DNA of 35,190 bases from NP936 sp002726085 (GCA_036012905.1 DASCQF010000097.1:1-35190); one strand, 5' to 3'. Shown: positions 21,061 through 29,639, numbered from the stretch's first letter. Numbers and translations: made by a program. The notes: generated by a model from the sequence alone, not told the origin.

Positions 21061-23571
21061 CTAAAGCGCCTTCACTGCGGCTTCCAGTCGGGCCGTCAAA
21101 CCGGTGTAATCGCTGCCGCTCAGCCGTAGCTGCGCGCCGAACGTGACCTCGACTCGGCCCGGGTGCGCCATGCGGTGTCCCAGCCCGAGGACCGCATCCA
21201 AGCCGCGCAGCCTCACTGGAACGACCGGCACACCGAGCCGCGCCGCGATCAAGGCAGCGCCGGGCTGGAACCGGTCAATGGCATCCCCGGCGGTACGGCG
21301 TCCTTCCGGGTAGATGATCACCGAGTTGCCGGCGCCGATCAGTTCGCCGGCATAGCGCAGCGCCTGGCGCGTGCCGGCTTCTCGCTGCGGGAGCGGGAAG
21401 GCGTTGAACAGTGCCGTGGACAGGTAGTAGTTGAGGCCGTTGCTGAACCGCGCTCGACGGGTGTGGCCTTTGGGGTGGAAGTGTGGCGCGAAGAACTCCT
21501 TGGCCATCGCCGTTGTCGCCCGATACCGCATGCTGGGGGGCAGCGCGGCCAGAATTACCGGGGTGTCCATGTAGCTTTGGTGGTTGGCCGCGAATATCAC
21601 GGGACTATTGATGCCCGCCAGTTGCTCGAGACCATATACCTGTATCCACGCGAACAGTCGCGTCAGCGGCAACAGCCAGAGCCCCAGACACAGGCGGCGG
21701 ATCGCTCGTATCGGGAGCGACTGGTTCCAGTGAGGCACGGGGAACTCCGGTTCCGACGTCAGGGATGCGGCAGCGGGTGAGGCGACAAGCGCTTCGAGGT
21801 CGGCGACGGTCACCGTACCGGTCACGGTGCGCTCGTCGACGCTGGCGTCGAGCTCGTTCTCGAGCACCATCAGCAGCTCGACCCGCTCGAGCGAGGTCAG
21901 GCCGAGGTCGTCGAGCCGCGTGTCGCCGCTGACCGTGCCCCCCGCCATCCGCTCCAGGATCGACGCGACGGTACGGTCACCCCTGTCCGTCTTTCCCGCG
22001 ATCGGGACGGCTCCCTGCTCGGCCCACTTCCTGACTGCGCTGCGCTTGAGCTTCTGTGTACCCTCTGTCCGCGGCAGGCTGTTCCCCGGCCATACCAGCA
22101 CGTCCCGGATGCGCTGATGGTCCCCCAGCTCGCGGTTGGCTGCGCGGGCTATGGCGCCGGGGTCCGCCGCCGACCCGAGGACGACCACCGCATGCACGCG
22201 TTCTTCGCCGTCGCGGGTAATCCCCACGACCACCGACTCCGTGACGCCGGGCACCGCGTTCACCACACGCTCGACGTCCTCGGGAAAGACGTTGAGCCCC
22301 TCCGGTGTCACGATGACTTCCTTCTTGCGACCGAGCACCCGCAGTCGGCCGGCATCGTCGAGCGCGCCGAGGTCGCCCGTGTGGAACCAACCGTCCTCGA
22401 ACGCCGCCGCTTCGTCCGCGGTGGCTCCGAAGTAGCCGGTGGTGACGTTTTCGCCCTTCACGAGGATCTCGCCGTCGTCGGCTATCCGGACCTCGACACC
22501 GGCGATTGGCGTGCCCACCGTGCCCCGTCGCGTCTTGAACGGATGGTTGAGCGTTACGATTGGTGCCGTCTCTGTGAGGCCGTAGCCCTGCACCACCAGG
22601 AAACCGAGTCGCGACCAGAACGCTTCCAGCTCGGGGTCGAGCGGCGCGGCGCCGACGATGAAGCACCAGAACTTCATACCGAACAGGCGGTGAATGTGCC
22701 TGTAGCGCCACCAACGTCTGGCCACGTGCGGGTTGTCACCAGCCGATGCGGCCACCTCCGGGGCAATCTGCAGTACATGCTCGCGCAAGACGTCCAGGAT
22801 CTTCGGGACGCACACGAGCACCGAGATCCGGCGGCTGTGAATCTGGTGCACGATGGCCGAAGGGCTGTAGCTCCGCATGAAGACACAGACACCGGGGAGC
22901 ATAGGCGGGATGAAGGTCGCCAACGCCTGACCGAACATGTGGCTCAACGGCAGCAGATTGAGAAAGCGTAGCGGGTAGAAGGGCCGCCCGAACCTTCGAT
23001 ACTTCAACACTTCCCGTTCCACCGGGACGATGTTCGCCAGCACGTTGCGGTGTGTGATGATGACCCCTTTGGGCTCCGAGGTGGCGCCGGAGGTGAAGAT
23101 GATCTCAGCGACGTCGTCCCGCGCGGGCACATGCCCCGCCGTCGTCTCTGTAGGGGGCTCGCCGCCACTGGCGGTGGTCTCACTCAGCTCGGCGAAGCGC
23201 CAGACCTCGACACCCGATTGGGACGCCGGTTCCACCTCGTCGCCTACGAGCAGGACGCGCGCGTCGACCAGTTGCCCGACCTTGAGGAGGAAACTAGCCG
23301 ATGCGCGGTAGTCGATCGGCACGACCACCACGCCTCGCAGTAGGCAGCCCCAGAACGCCATGACCCACTCTGGGCGGTTTTCGCCCCAGAAGAGAACCTT
23401 GTCTCCAGGGCCGATCCCGGCGGCCGCAAGTCGGGCTGCAAAGTCAACGGCCGCCAAGCGGACGGTGCCGTAGGAGTAGCGGCGAACCCGGTAGCCATCG
23501 TCGTGCACGCAGAACTCGGCGTCGGACCGCAGCCGCTCGTCGAAGAAGTCGAGCAGCGTTTCCCGCTTCAT
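21061..23571 (-). CDS. Acyl-activating enzyme, ACP and PlsC acyltransferase fusion
   Basis: An 836-residue three-module protein. Residues ~1-500 are an AMP-forming acyl-CoA/ACP synthetase: IIFTSGATSEPKGV (P-loop, ~157), GYGLTETAPIV (~328), GWFHTGDLGALDDAGRL and LPRTEGTQKLKR. Residues ~525-600 resemble an acyl carrier protein, with phosphopantetheine Ser at ~559 in DDLGLTSLERVELL. Residues ~630-836 are a PlsC/1-acylglycerol-phosphate acyltransferase with NHQSYMD (HX4D, ~662) and IIYPEGRR (~754). The layout suggests that a fatty acid is activated, held on the ACP and passed to a lipid acceptor, as in phospholipid repair or remodelling. Aas carries the two enzyme modules in the reverse order. 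Confidence 0.9.
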   Translation of the reverse strand: MKRETLLDFFDERLRSDAEFCVHDDGYRVRRYSYGTVRLAAVDFAARLAAAGIGPGDKVLFWGENRPEWVMAFWGCLLRGVVVVPIDYRASASFLLKVGQLVDARVLLVGDEVEPASQSGVEVWRFAELSETTASGGEPPTETTAGHVPARDDVAEIIFTSGATSEPKGVIITHRNVLANIVPVEREVLKYRRFGRPFYPLRFLNLLPLSHMFGQALATFIPPMLPGVCVFMRSYSPSAIVHQIHSRRISVLVCVPKILDVLREHVLQIAPEVAASAGDNPHVARRWWRYRHIHRLFGMKFWCFIVGAAPLDPELEAFWSRLGFLVVQGYGLTETAPIVTLNHPFKTRRGTVGTPIAGVEVRIADDGEILVKGENVTTGYFGATADEAAAFEDGWFHTGDLGALDDAGRLRVLGRKKEVIVTPEGLNVFPEDVERVVNAVPGVTESVVVGITRDGEERVHAVVVLGSAADPGAIARAANRELGDHQRIRDVLVWPGNSLPRTEGTQKLKRSAVRKWAEQGAVPIAGKTDRGDRTVASILERMAGGTVSGDTRLDDLGLTSLERVELLMVLENELDASVDERTVTGTVTVADLEALVASPAAASLTSEPEFPVPHWNQSLPIRAIRRLCLGLWLLPLTRLFAWIQVYGLEQLAGINSPVIFAANHQSYMDTPVILAALPPSMRYRATTAMAKEFFAPHFHPKGHTRRARFSNGLNYYLSTALFNAFPLPQREAGTRQALRYAGELIGAGNSVIIYPEGRRTAGDAIDRFQPGAALIAARLGVPVVPVRLRGLDAVLGLGHRMAHPGRVEVTFGAQLRLSGSDYTGLTARLEAAVKAL

Positions 23572-23601
23572 GAACGAATCATTATGAAGGAAGATGGTGT
23601 C

Positions 23602-23675
23602 GACCCTGTCTTTGACTCACCATTCGACTCCGTATCTGACCCGGTAACCGACCCCGCAACCGACCCGTATTCGAC
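23602..23675. repeat. Six degenerate 12-bp direct repeats (GACYC-N5-YY)
   Basis: Units start with GAC at 23602, 23614, 23626, 23638, 23650 and 23662 (the last is 11 bp), followed by a partial GAC at 23673. They lie between the divergent acyltransferase-fusion start (23571) and the dienelactone hydrolase start (23677). If read as protein they give a DPxx-type tetrapeptide repeat. Confidence 0.7.
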
Positions 23676-23676
23676 A

Positions 23677-24612
23677 ATGAAGAGCGTAGAACTCCTCAAC
23701 CATGGTATTTCTGCCCGCGTGTTCCCCGGGCGTCGCGGCGCGGTGTGCCTCAGCGTGGCGATCGTCCTGCTGGTGGCATGCGGCTGTATGGACCCGGCGG
23801 TGGAGACGCCGGTTGAGACGTCGTCCCGGTCCGCGACGCCGATCATCGGACCGCCCCCGTCGGAAGCAGGCGCGGCCCAAGCGCTCTCCGCCTCGCCCCG
23901 TCAGGGCGAATGGGTCGACGTCGAGCTGGAGGGAAGCGATCGGCCCGTTGGCACCTGGATTGTACGACCGGAGGGAGGCGGCGACGTCCCGGTGGTACTG
24001 GTCATCCACGAAATCTTCGGGTTGACCGACTGGGTGCGCGCCGTGGCGGACCGCCTGGCGGAGAACGGGTTCGTCGCCGTGGTGCCGGATTTGCTGTCGG
24101 GATTGGGGCCGGATGGCGGGGGCACGGCATCGGTGGCCAGCCGCGACGAGGTTGTCCGGCTTATTCGTTCGCTCGATCCGGTTGACGCGATTGCGCGTCT
24201 CGACGCGGTCCGCGACCATGCGGCCACGCTGCCTGCGACAACCGGCCCAGTGGCGGTGCTTGGTTTCTCCTGGGGTGGATCGACCGGCTTTGCCTACGCC
24301 GTGACCCAGCCGCGATTGCAGGCGGCGGTCGTCTACTACGGCAGCTCGCCGGTCGACACGGCCGACTTCCATCTCGTCCAGGCTCCGGTGCTCGGCTTGT
24401 ATGGTGGTGACGACGAGCGGGTGAACGCGACCATACCGATCGCGGAGCGGGAGATGGCGCGGTATGGCAAGCACTTCGAGACGGAGATCTTCGCCGGCGC
24501 CGGACACGGTTTCCTGCGGGCTCAGGAGGGGCGGGACGGTGCCAACGAGGCGGCCAGCCTGCTGGCCTGGCGGCGAACGATCGAATTTCTGCGACGGCAC
24601 CTCGCTGGGTGA
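23677..24612 (+). CDS. Dienelactone hydrolase family lipoprotein
   Basis: About 311 residues. RGAVCLSVAIVLLVACGC is a lipoprotein signal ending in LVAC/CGC, then a Pro/Ser-rich linker to about residue 80. The alpha/beta hydrolase part begins VPVVLVIHEIFGLTDWVRAV. The nucleophile is in VLGFSWGGSTGF, where DLH proper has Cys and this has Ser. LGLYGGDDERVN supplies Asp and FAGAGHGFLRAQ the His. It is probably an esterase anchored outside the inner membrane; the substrate is not known. No SD is evident at ATG 23677; ATG 23584 upstream or GTG near 23719 are alternatives. Confidence 0.85.
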   Translation: MKSVELLNHGISARVFPGRRGAVCLSVAIVLLVACGCMDPAVETPVETSSRSATPIIGPPPSEAGAAQALSASPRQGEWVDVELEGSDRPVGTWIVRPEGGGDVPVVLVIHEIFGLTDWVRAVADRLAENGFVAVVPDLLSGLGPDGGGTASVASRDEVVRLIRSLDPVDAIARLDAVRDHAATLPATTGPVAVLGFSWGGSTGFAYAVTQPRLQAAVVYYGSSPVDTADFHLVQAPVLGLYGGDDERVNATIPIAEREMARYGKHFETEIFAGAGHGFLRAQEGRDGANEAASLLAWRRTIEFLRRHLAG

Positions 24613-24620
24613 GGTCACAC

Positions 24621-24653
24621 GAGGTCAGAAGTCAGAAGAAGCCGGACGGCTTC
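24621..24653. repeat. Degenerate heptamers plus hairpin between convergent genes
   Basis: GAGGTCA, GAAGTCA, GAAGAAG (24621-24641) form a short heptamer array, overlapping a hairpin GAAGCCG-GA-CGGCTTC (24638-24653). It lies between the convergent dienelactone hydrolase and outer-membrane-like genes, so it could stop transcription. No U tract. Confidence 0.55.
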
Positions 24654-24681
24654 ACCGTCCTCGTCCTCCACGGCCGCGGCC

Positions 24682-25350
24682 CTACCTGAACGAGACACCG
24701 GCGCTGAACGCCATCCTGGTCAACCGTGGCGACCCCGGTTCGGTCTCTATCTGCTCGAGCGGACTGATCGCAAAGATCCGCACATCGAACGAGAACGCCA
24801 GCCTCGGTCTGACGAACCATCGCGCACCGCCCCCATAATTGAGAGTCCCGGCACGGCGCTGTTCAGGTTCGGTTCCGTCATCCACGAACACCGACAGCCG
24901 CGATGTTCCCAGGCCGCCGCTCAGATAGCTCCACCCGTCGCCATGTCCGAAGTTGAACGACAGCTGCGGCGAGATCGCCATGAATTTGGTCTTGACCGTC
25001 GGACCGTTCGGGTCCGGGTCGTCCTCGCCCGGGGTCCGGCTCGGGGAGGTGAACTGCGCCGAGGCCCCCACTCCGAAGGTGATCGACCGCCATCGGAACA
25101 GGTAGACATGTCCGCCGATGTCGATGCCGAGACCCGAGGCCGCGAGCTGGGCCGGACCGAGCCCACGGTTGGCGGCGAGCAAGGTGTCTTGGCCCACGCT
25201 GATGAACGAGCCCCGCAGGTCGAGGACGTAGGGACCGATTGGCCCAGGGTCCTGGGCCGCCGTCCGTGCTGTGCTGGTCAGCAGGAAGAGGACGACCCAG
25301 CACGGCGTCAGAGCCGTCCGAAACCGAGCGCGTTGCGTCTGCAGGACCAT
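24682..25350 (-). CDS. Probable outer-membrane beta-barrel protein
   Basis: A ~222-residue exported protein. The start region (FRTALTPCWVVLFLLTSTAR, TAAQ) is a signal peptide. The remainder is a series of amphipathic strands rich in Gly, Ser and aromatic residues (LDLRGSFISVG, HVYLFRWRSITFGVGASAQF, ISPQLSFNFGHGDGWSYLSG, GTLNYGGGARWFVRPRLAFS). It ends MAFSAGVSFR with the C-terminal aromatic-Arg pattern common in porin-like barrels. No specific family identified. ATG 25350 has no SD; TATACT lies 11 nt upstream in a symmetric divergent promoter. Confidence 0.65.
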   Translation of the reverse strand: MVLQTQRARFRTALTPCWVVLFLLTSTARTAAQDPGPIGPYVLDLRGSFISVGQDTLLAANRGLGPAQLAASGLGIDIGGHVYLFRWRSITFGVGASAQFTSPSRTPGEDDPDPNGPTVKTKFMAISPQLSFNFGHGDGWSYLSGGLGTSRLSVFVDDGTEPEQRRAGTLNYGGGARWFVRPRLAFSFDVRIFAISPLEQIETEPGSPRLTRMAFSAGVSFR

Positions 25351-25360
25351 AGTGGCCACT

Positions 25361-25402
25361 CAGTATACCGGGGCGCTTCCGCTCGACCGGGCCGGTATAC
25401 TG
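25361..25402. promoter_or_regulatory. Mirror-symmetric divergent promoter/operator
   Basis: cagtataccgg (25361-25371) and ccggtatactg (25392-25402) are a perfect 11-bp inverted repeat, 20 nt apart. Each arm contains TATACT reading outward: plus strand 25396-25401, 11 nt before ATG 25413; minus strand 25367-25362, 11 nt before ATG 25350. The arms look like two -10 boxes for very short leaders, or an operator half-site pair. No clear -35 hexamers. Confidence 0.6.
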
Positions 25403-25412
25403 CCAGGCGTCC

Positions 25413-26420
25413 ATGAGCACCATGGTGCCGGTGTCAGCCATCGAGGCGGCCGCGAGCCGTATCAAGGGGGTCGTCCGTCAGACGCCACTTGTCGAGCTGC
25501 CGCTCGACGCGCGTGTGCCGGTCCGTGCCAAGTGCGAGAACCTGCAGGCGACCGGCGCCTTCAAGATACGCGGCGCCTACAACTTCATTGCACAGCTGAG
25601 CCAGGAGGAACGCCGCTGCGGCGTCATCACCTATTCGTCTGGGAACCATGCCCAGGCGGTCGCTCTGGCGGCCGGCCTCGTCGGTGTGCCCGCGGTTGTG
25701 GTAATGCCGACGACCGCGCCATCTATCAAGGTGGAGGGCGCGCAATCGCTGGGCGCCGAGGTCGTCTTCGAAGGCACGACGTCGGCCGACCGGAAGACGC
25801 GCGCCGAGGCTGTGGCCCGAGACAGAGGCTTGCAGATGGTGCCGCCGTTCGACCACCCCAGCATCATCGCCGGTCAAGGCACGGTTGGTCTGGAAATCTT
25901 GCGCGACTGTCCGGAGGTGGCGCGGGTCCTGGTTCCGGTTGGTGGCGGTGGGTTGATTTCTGGGGTGGCTGCGGCGGTCAAGCAGCAGCGGCCCGAGGTG
26001 CGAGTCATCGGTGTCGAGCCGGAAGGCGCCGCCAAGATGCGGGCATCCCTCGCGGCCGGTCGCCCCGTGACGCTGGACCGGGTGGCGAGCATCGCGGACG
26101 GATTGGTGCCGGTCAGGCCCGGCGACCTCACCTTCGACCACGCGCGACGGTTCGTCGACGAGATCGTGACGGTGAGCGACGACGCCATCGCCGGCGCGGT
26201 GCTGTGGCTGTTCCGGCGTGCGAAGCTCGTCGTGGAAACCAGTGGCGCGGCCACGCTCGCGGCCATCCTGGACAACGAGGGGATGTGGTCCGGCTCCGGC
26301 GCTGGACCGACGGTCGCCGTGCTGAGCGGAGGGAACATAGGGCTCGACTCGCTCGCGGAGCTCGCAGCGCGCTCTGAGGAGGCAGGAGGCAGGAGGCAGG
26401 AGGCAGGAGATAGAAGGTAG
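25413..26420 (+). CDS. Threonine/serine dehydratase (PLP fold type II)
   Basis: A 335-residue PLP enzyme deaminating threonine (and probably serine) to 2-oxobutyrate. The catalytic lysine is in ATGAFKIRGAYNF. SSGNHAQAVALAA and PVGGGGLISGVAAAVK bind the phosphate, and LSGGNIGLD lies near the end. It lacks the C-terminal ACT-like regulatory domain of biosynthetic IlvA, so it is the short catabolic-type (TdcB-like) or a serine/threonine dehydratase. The last ~15 residues (SEEAGGRRQEAGDRR) are translated from the GGAGGCA heptamer array, so the native C-terminus probably ended earlier. The start is leaderless-like. Confidence 0.88.
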   Translation: MSTMVPVSAIEAAASRIKGVVRQTPLVELPLDARVPVRAKCENLQATGAFKIRGAYNFIAQLSQEERRCGVITYSSGNHAQAVALAAGLVGVPAVVVMPTTAPSIKVEGAQSLGAEVVFEGTTSADRKTRAEAVARDRGLQMVPPFDHPSIIAGQGTVGLEILRDCPEVARVLVPVGGGGLISGVAAAVKQQRPEVRVIGVEPEGAAKMRASLAAGRPVTLDRVASIADGLVPVRPGDLTFDHARRFVDEIVTVSDDAIAGAVLWLFRRAKLVVETSGAATLAAILDNEGMWSGSGAGPTVAVLSGGNIGLDSLAELAARSEEAGGRRQEAGDRR

Positions 26421-26433
26421 AAGTCAGAAGAAA
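26378..26433 (+). repeat. GGAGGCA heptamer array (4 perfect, then degenerate units)
   Basis: Four perfect GGAGGCA units (26378-26405) are followed by GGAGATA, GAAGGTA, GAAGTCA and GAAGAAA. The array overlaps the end of the threonine dehydratase gene, supplying its last codons and stop. The same heptamer recurs near 33.7 kb. Confidence 0.9.
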
Positions 26434-26471
26434 GCTGCTTGTCCGCCGAAGCCGACGAGGCAATCGAGGAT

Positions 26472-27842
26472 TCAGGTCGCCTGGGCGTCGATGATCTCGC
26501 GTGCCGCGGCGATCGCCTCGTCCAGCGTGGTCACCTGTCCGTCGAGCTGACTTTCGTAGACCGCCTTCAGGATCGTGCCGACCTTGGGGCTCGGCGCGAG
26601 ACCCAGCTTCAGCAGATGGCGGCCGAGCAGAATCGGTGCCGGGGGGGCGTGCTCGACACCCAGGGCGCGGGCCCGGTCTAGAAACCAGTCCATCGCCGAA
26701 CAATCGAACGGTCCGGGTCGACCCAGGCAGTCCGACTTCGCCAGTCGGGCCAGCAGCTCCAGGTCTACCTTCCTCGCCAGACGTCGAAAGGCGCCGTCAC
26801 CGACCTCGTCGGTGCTCTTGTGCCACATGCCAGGCTTCAGGTGCTGCGCCACCAATCCGACCACCTGATGACGCACGTCGTAGCCATTCATGGTGTGAAC
26901 GTTCACCCGATCCAGGAAGGCATGCGTCGGCTCGACGCCGGCCTCTTCGTGATTCCTGGAGCGGATCCGCCCATCGATGACCGCCGTCGTAGCCGGCTTG
27001 CCGAGATCATGGCAGACGGCGCCGAGCATCACCGCCACCTGTTGCGGCCGATCGAGATCGTCGATTCGTGTCCGGGCCTCGTCGATGACCAGTAGCGTGT
27101 GCACCCAGACATCGCCCTCCGGATGCCACTCCGGTTCCTGTTCGCATCCGACCAGCGCCTCGATCTCTGGAAACAGCCGGGCGACCACTTCCAGCTCGAG
27201 CGCGAGCTCGAAGCCGCGTGCCGGCCGCTCGGCCTCGAGCAGCAGCTTTTCCATCTCGCCCCAGATCCGTTCCGCGGGAAGGTCGTCGAGCGCGGTGTTT
27301 CGGCAGATCTGCTTCGTGGTCTCGTCGATGGTCAGCCCGAAGCGGGCCGCGAACTGCAGCGCTCGGAGCACACGTAGGCTGTCGTCGCCAAAGGTGGCCG
27401 GGTCGACGACCCGCAGCAGCCGGCGCTCGAGGTCGCTTCGTCCTCCGTGTGGATCGAGATACGCCCGTGTCACCGGGTCCCAGGCAATCGCGTTGATGGT
27501 GAAGTCGCGCCTTCTGGCAGCCTCTTCCACCGGCATGTGGGGGTCGCCGGTGACGAGGAAACCGCGATGACCGCGACCGCGCTTCGATTCGGTGCGTGGC
27601 AGAGCGACATCGACCGGGCCGACCTTGTAGACCGTGAAGCTCTCGCCCACGGTGTTCACCGGTCCGAACTCTTCGAGCAGGGCCAGAAGGCGCTCCGCCT
27701 CGATGCCGTAGATCTCGAGATCGATGTCCTTCGACTCGCGTCCCAGCAGCCGGTCGCGTACCCAGCCGCCCACAAACAGCGCGCGGCCTCCTGCCACGCG
27801 CGCCCGTTCGGCGATGCTTGTCGCCAGTTGTAATCCGTTCAT
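26472..27842 (-). CDS. cca: CCA-adding tRNA nucleotidyltransferase with HD domain
   Basis: A 456-residue class II enzyme adding or repairing the tRNA 3' CCA. The head has FVGGWVRDRLLGRESKDIDL (GG and DxD metal ligands), then VEEAARRRDFTINAIAWDP and DSLRVLRALQFAARFG. The C-terminal half includes HTLLVIDEA, VCHDLGKPAT and HEEAGVEPTHAFL, an HD phosphohydrolase domain like the E. coli multifunctional enzyme. The two tRNA genes in the window encode their own CCA, so this acts in repair or on other tRNAs. It overlaps the upstream SUMF1 gene by 4 bp (ATGA), so they are co-translated. Confidence 0.93.
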   Translation of the reverse strand: MNGLQLATSIAERARVAGGRALFVGGWVRDRLLGRESKDIDLEIYGIEAERLLALLEEFGPVNTVGESFTVYKVGPVDVALPRTESKRGRGHRGFLVTGDPHMPVEEAARRRDFTINAIAWDPVTRAYLDPHGGRSDLERRLLRVVDPATFGDDSLRVLRALQFAARFGLTIDETTKQICRNTALDDLPAERIWGEMEKLLLEAERPARGFELALELEVVARLFPEIEALVGCEQEPEWHPEGDVWVHTLLVIDEARTRIDDLDRPQQVAVMLGAVCHDLGKPATTAVIDGRIRSRNHEEAGVEPTHAFLDRVNVHTMNGYDVRHQVVGLVAQHLKPGMWHKSTDEVGDGAFRRLARKVDLELLARLAKSDCLGRPGPFDCSAMDWFLDRARALGVEHAPPAPILLGRHLLKLGLAPSPKVGTILKAVYESQLDGQVTTLDEAIAAAREIIDAQAT

Positions 27843-28546
27843 CGCGGGCGCGGTCTCCCATGGCCGGAGATCGACCTGGCGAGACGGAAACCGTAGTCGG
27901 TGTAGCGAAACGACGGGTCGAGACTGCTTCGCGCCGCCGTTCGGTTGATGGTGAAGGTGTGCCGCCAGGCGCCGCCACGAGAGGCCCGACGCCGACCCTC
28001 GTCGGGTCCGACCGGGTTGAGCGCGGGCGACTCGGCGTAGAAGTCAGGGTCGTGCCAGTTCGAGCACCATTCGTGGATGTTCGCGGCGATCCCGTAGAGA
28101 CCGAACCTGTTCGGTCTCCCCAGCATTACCGGCCAGGGGCCGTCGACCGGACCGGTACCGCCATTGGGTATCCAGGCCGGGATCTCGTCGCCCCACGGAT
28201 AGCGCTCACCGTCAGGCCCGCCGCGCGCCGCCCGCTCCCATTCCGCCTCGGTCGGGAGCCGCACGGGGCCTTCGCGTCGAGAACGCCAGGCGCAGTAGGT
28301 CTGCGCGTCGTGCCAGCTGACCCCTACGACTGGCAGATCCGGACCGTCGAACGCCGAATTGTTCCACTCGCGTGGCTCCTCGTGACCGGTGTCGTCAACA
28401 AAGACCGCGTACTCGTCGCGCGTGACCGAACACACGGCCATCTGGAACGCGTCCACCCAAACCGGATGCACCGGGCGCTCGCCCTTCTGGCCCTCATCGC
28501 TTCCCATGAGGAACCAGCCCCGCCGGATCGTGGCGAACGTGGACAT
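27839..28546 (-). CDS. SUMF1/FGE-like domain protein lacking the active-site cysteine pair
   Basis: About 235 residues covering most of a SUMF1 (formylglycine-generating enzyme-like) domain: GWFLMGSDEGQKGERPVHPV, VVGVSWHDAQTYCAWRS, RLPTEAEWERAARGG, RYPWGDEIP and NIHEWCSNWHDPDF, then ASRGGAWRHTFTINRTAARS. True FGE has a cysteine pair in the last block (CxxxxC near the RCAARS site); here it is replaced by FTINRTAARS. It is therefore probably not a sulfatase-maturing enzyme but one of the many SUMF1-fold proteins of other or unknown function. It overlaps cca. ATG 28546 is preceded directly by a GTG; no SD. Confidence 0.8.
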   Translation of the reverse strand: MSTFATIRRGWFLMGSDEGQKGERPVHPVWVDAFQMAVCSVTRDEYAVFVDDTGHEEPREWNNSAFDGPDLPVVGVSWHDAQTYCAWRSRREGPVRLPTEAEWERAARGGPDGERYPWGDEIPAWIPNGGTGPVDGPWPVMLGRPNRFGLYGIAANIHEWCSNWHDPDFYAESPALNPVGPDEGRRRASRGGAWRHTFTINRTAARSSLDPSFRYTDYGFRLARSISGHGRPRPR

Positions 28547-28724
28547 CACCAGATCATGGCATGGATGCCGGCGACAGCGGAGCCGGGGCGGGACTATGGA
28601 ATACTGGACCCATCTTCCAGAGCCGGTGTCCGGGTGTGCCCGTCAAACGCTGATATCATGAACAGATCTGGCTTGGTCGGGATACGGGTGGCCGGGTGTT
28701 CCGGCTCGTCAGGCTTATTCGCGC

Positions 28725-29639
28725 ATGCGTGATTCACAGTGGCTTCGACTCGGCACGACGGTTCTCGTCGCCATCACCGTGCTGGCGTCGGGCGGCTGCT
28801 CGCTCCGGTCGATGGCGGTCAATGCCATCGTGCCGACGTTGGCCAATCCCGATGTGTATCGCTCGGAAGAGGACCCGGAGCTTGCGCGTGACGCGCTACC
28901 ATTCCTGCTCAAGACGATCGAGTCGATCCTGGATGCCGATCCCGAGCAGGACGAAGCGCTGGTGTTCGCCTGTACCGGGTTCACGCTCTTTGGCAACGCC
29001 TTCCTCCAGGTGGACGCCGATCTGGCCGAGTGGGACGACTACGCGCTTGCGCTCGAGCTGCGGGACAGGGCGTCGGCGTACTACGTGCGGGCTCGCGACT
29101 ATTGCCTGCGCAGTCTCGAGCTCAGATACGACGGCATCGGTGAGGGCCTTCGCCAAGATCCAGACGCCGCCCTGACGATTACCGAGGCCGAGGACGTCGA
29201 GGTGCTTTTCTTGCTGGGAGCGGCGTGGGGGTTGGCGATCTCGAATACCATGGCGCCGGATCTGGTCGCAGATCTGCCGGCGGTCCGGGCGCTCATGACG
29301 CGGGCGCTCGAGCTGGACGAAGATTACGAGCGTGGCGCCATCCATGGAGCCTTGATCATCTTGGAGTCGCTGCCCCCGGAGGTCGGTGGGTCGCCCGAGC
29401 GGGCACGCGAGCACTTCGATCGCGCCGTGGAGCTGTCTGAGGGGCTCGATGCGGCACCTTATGTCAGCTACGCGACCGGCGTGTTGCAGCCGTCCGAGCA
29501 GCGAACCGAGTGGGAGCAGATGCTCGGCCAGGCGCTCGCGATCGACCCGGACGAGGATACGAGCCTGCGCCTGTTGAATCTGGTCAATCAGAAGCGGGCA
29601 CAATCGCTGCTCGACCACGCTGACGAGCTGTTTTTTTGA
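28725..29639 (+). CDS. TRAP transporter TatT (T component) lipoprotein
   Basis: A 304-residue TPR-type lipoprotein. The signal ends at a lipobox (VTVLASGGC). The helical repeats include VYRSEEDPELARDALPFLLK, DADPEQDEALVFACTGFTLF, GAAWGLAISNTMAPDLVADL and ERAREHFDRAVELSEGLDAA. It agrees with the TatT family known from Treponema pallidum Tp0956, which forms trimers with the binding protein TatP. It lies 28 bp before the DctP-type gene and the permease gene, all on the same strand. The assignment rests on repeat pattern and neighbours; it probably helps deliver ligand to the binding protein. Confidence 0.85.
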   Translation: MRDSQWLRLGTTVLVAITVLASGGCSLRSMAVNAIVPTLANPDVYRSEEDPELARDALPFLLKTIESILDADPEQDEALVFACTGFTLFGNAFLQVDADLAEWDDYALALELRDRASAYYVRARDYCLRSLELRYDGIGEGLRQDPDAALTITEAEDVEVLFLLGAAWGLAISNTMAPDLVADLPAVRALMTRALELDEDYERGAIHGALIILESLPPEVGGSPERAREHFDRAVELSEGLDAAPYVSYATGVLQPSEQRTEWEQMLGQALAIDPDEDTSLRLLNLVNQKRAQSLLDHADELFF

